DNA of 64,000 nucleotides from Enterococcus mundtii (GTDB lineage Bacteria; Bacillota; Bacilli; Lactobacillales; Enterococcaceae), in contig NZ_CP025473.1 in assembly GCF_003957375.1 (NCBI RefSeq), positions 2,319,501 through 2,383,500 of the forward strand, written 5' to 3'. The position numbers were made by a program, and so were the translations under genes. Positions 63,551 to 64,000 of the stretch are shown one piece after another. Below the pieces are notes generated by a model. The model searched no databases. It was not told where the DNA came from and saw only the letters and a program-made list of their open reading frames with translations. Position 1 is the first letter of the stretch. Each line of letters begins with the position of its first letter.

Positions 63551-64000
63551 GATTCATTTCCCTCCGATCTAAACGTGCAGCAATCATATTCAATCCTTTA
63601 TTCACGATCAGAGTCGTGACGATCATGATCAATGCAATGACACTTGCTGAAGTCCAATCACCTAAAGTCGATGCTTTCTGGTATAAGAAAGTCGCCATCA
63701 TCATATTTTGGTTCCCACCTAAAAGTTGTGGTGTCGTATAAGCCGTCAACGTGCCTGTAAATACTAAAATACTGCCAACGATCACTCCAGGTATACAAAG
63801 TGGCATGACAATTTTATAGAACGTTTTGAACGGACTCGCACCTAACGTTTCGGCAGCTTCCAGTGTTTCTTTCTCAATATTTTCCATCACGCCGACAAGT
63901 GTCATGACCATGGTAGGTAAGAACAAATAGACAGACCCGATAATAATTGCAAACTCCGTATATAGTAAGGCGATGGGTTGTTCGATCAGTCCTATGCGAA
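63543..64000 (-). CDS. ABC transporter permease (PotB-like), N-terminus cut by window edge
   Basis: The frame is open to the window end, giving the C-terminal 152 residues from RIGLIEQPIALLYTEF. The EAA loop is LEAAETLGASPFKTFYKIVM-like, followed by helices. An internal TTG at 63926 is not a real start because homology continues upstream. Pairs with PotC-like permease in the same operon. Confidence 0.9.
   Translation of the reverse strand, partial: RIGLIEQPIALLYTEFAIIIGSVYLFLPTMVMTLVGVMENIEKETLEAAETLGASPFKTFYKIVMPLCIPGVIVGSILVFTGTLTAYTTPQLLGGNQNMMMATFLYQKASTLGDWTSASVIALIMIVTTLIVNKGLNMIAARLDRREMNHA

Noticed and set aside
63543-63926. Complete 127-residue permease starting at TTG 63926
   Set aside because: Permease-like sequence continues upstream to the window edge, so the TTG is internal and the gene is truncated.

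Overview
The window reads as chromosomal DNA of a low-GC Gram-positive coccus of the Lactobacillales, most likely an Enterococcus. Support comes from the walR-walK-walH order, the glycine-betaine transporter with a BusR-type regulator, an NrdHEF class Ib reductase, strong AGGAGG ribosome sites with some TTG/GTG starts, and many PTS sugar systems. The species is not settled by the sequence. I saw no insertion sequence, prophage or CRISPR array.

Layout. 1-3.5 kb: essential WalRK cell-wall two-component system (walH cut by the window edge). 3.7-8.2 kb: DUF1002 secreted protein, a Balon/baeRF-like release-factor homologue, DegV and DUF1836. 8.3 kb: tRNA-Lys(CTT). 9.1-16.2 kb: GH38 alpha-mannosidase with split fructose-family PTS EIIA/EIIB/EIIC and a divergent PRD activator, probably mannosylglycerate use. 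16.4-18.4 kb: HAD phosphatase and divergent ROK repressor sharing paired operators. 18.4-22.2 kb: OpuA glycine-betaine transporter and BusR. 22.4 kb: GH25 muramidase. 23.7-27.5 kb: NrdR-boxed nrdH-nrdE-nrdF. 27.5-34.4 kb: an uncharacterised catabolic locus (omega-aminotransferase, alanine dehydrogenase, 2,4-diaminopentanoate-dehydrogenase-like enzyme; divergent AEC permease and D-2-hydroxyacid dehydrogenase; NAD(P)-binding protein). 34.5 kb: divergent CDF-like carrier. 35.5-45.5 kb: glycosaminoglycan locus (PL8 lyase, mannose-family PTS, GntR regulator, GH88, GH35). 45.6-50.6 kb: AI-2E, MgtC, nagB, MFS and DedA-type proteins. 50.9-52.7 kb: small accessory genes with a RelE/HigB-like protein. 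53-55.5 kb: rplK-rplA and rplJ-rplL. 55.8-57.3 kb: L-serine dehydratase. 57.4-64 kb: MtaD-like and adenine deaminases plus a Pot-type ABC transporter.

The strongest new signal is regulatory. Four promoters (about 6.2, 31.1, 31.25 and 34.45 kb) share a MerR-type architecture: a 19-bp spacer between -35 and -10 filled by a TTAGA-N5-TCTAA dyad. They drive the release-factor homologue, both arms of the catabolic locus and the NAD(P)-binding gene, which suggests one regulon whose regulator lies outside the window. Other readable control sites are a 22-bp-spaced BusR operator on the opuA promoter, tandem NrdR boxes, a terminator-like attenuator between nrdH and nrdE, NagR-type sites around the nagB promoter, and GntR operators in the glycosaminoglycan locus.

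Two conserved genes, rplK and sdaAB, each lack exactly one base in a G run about 770 bp apart. This looks more like homopolymer consensus error than real gene loss.
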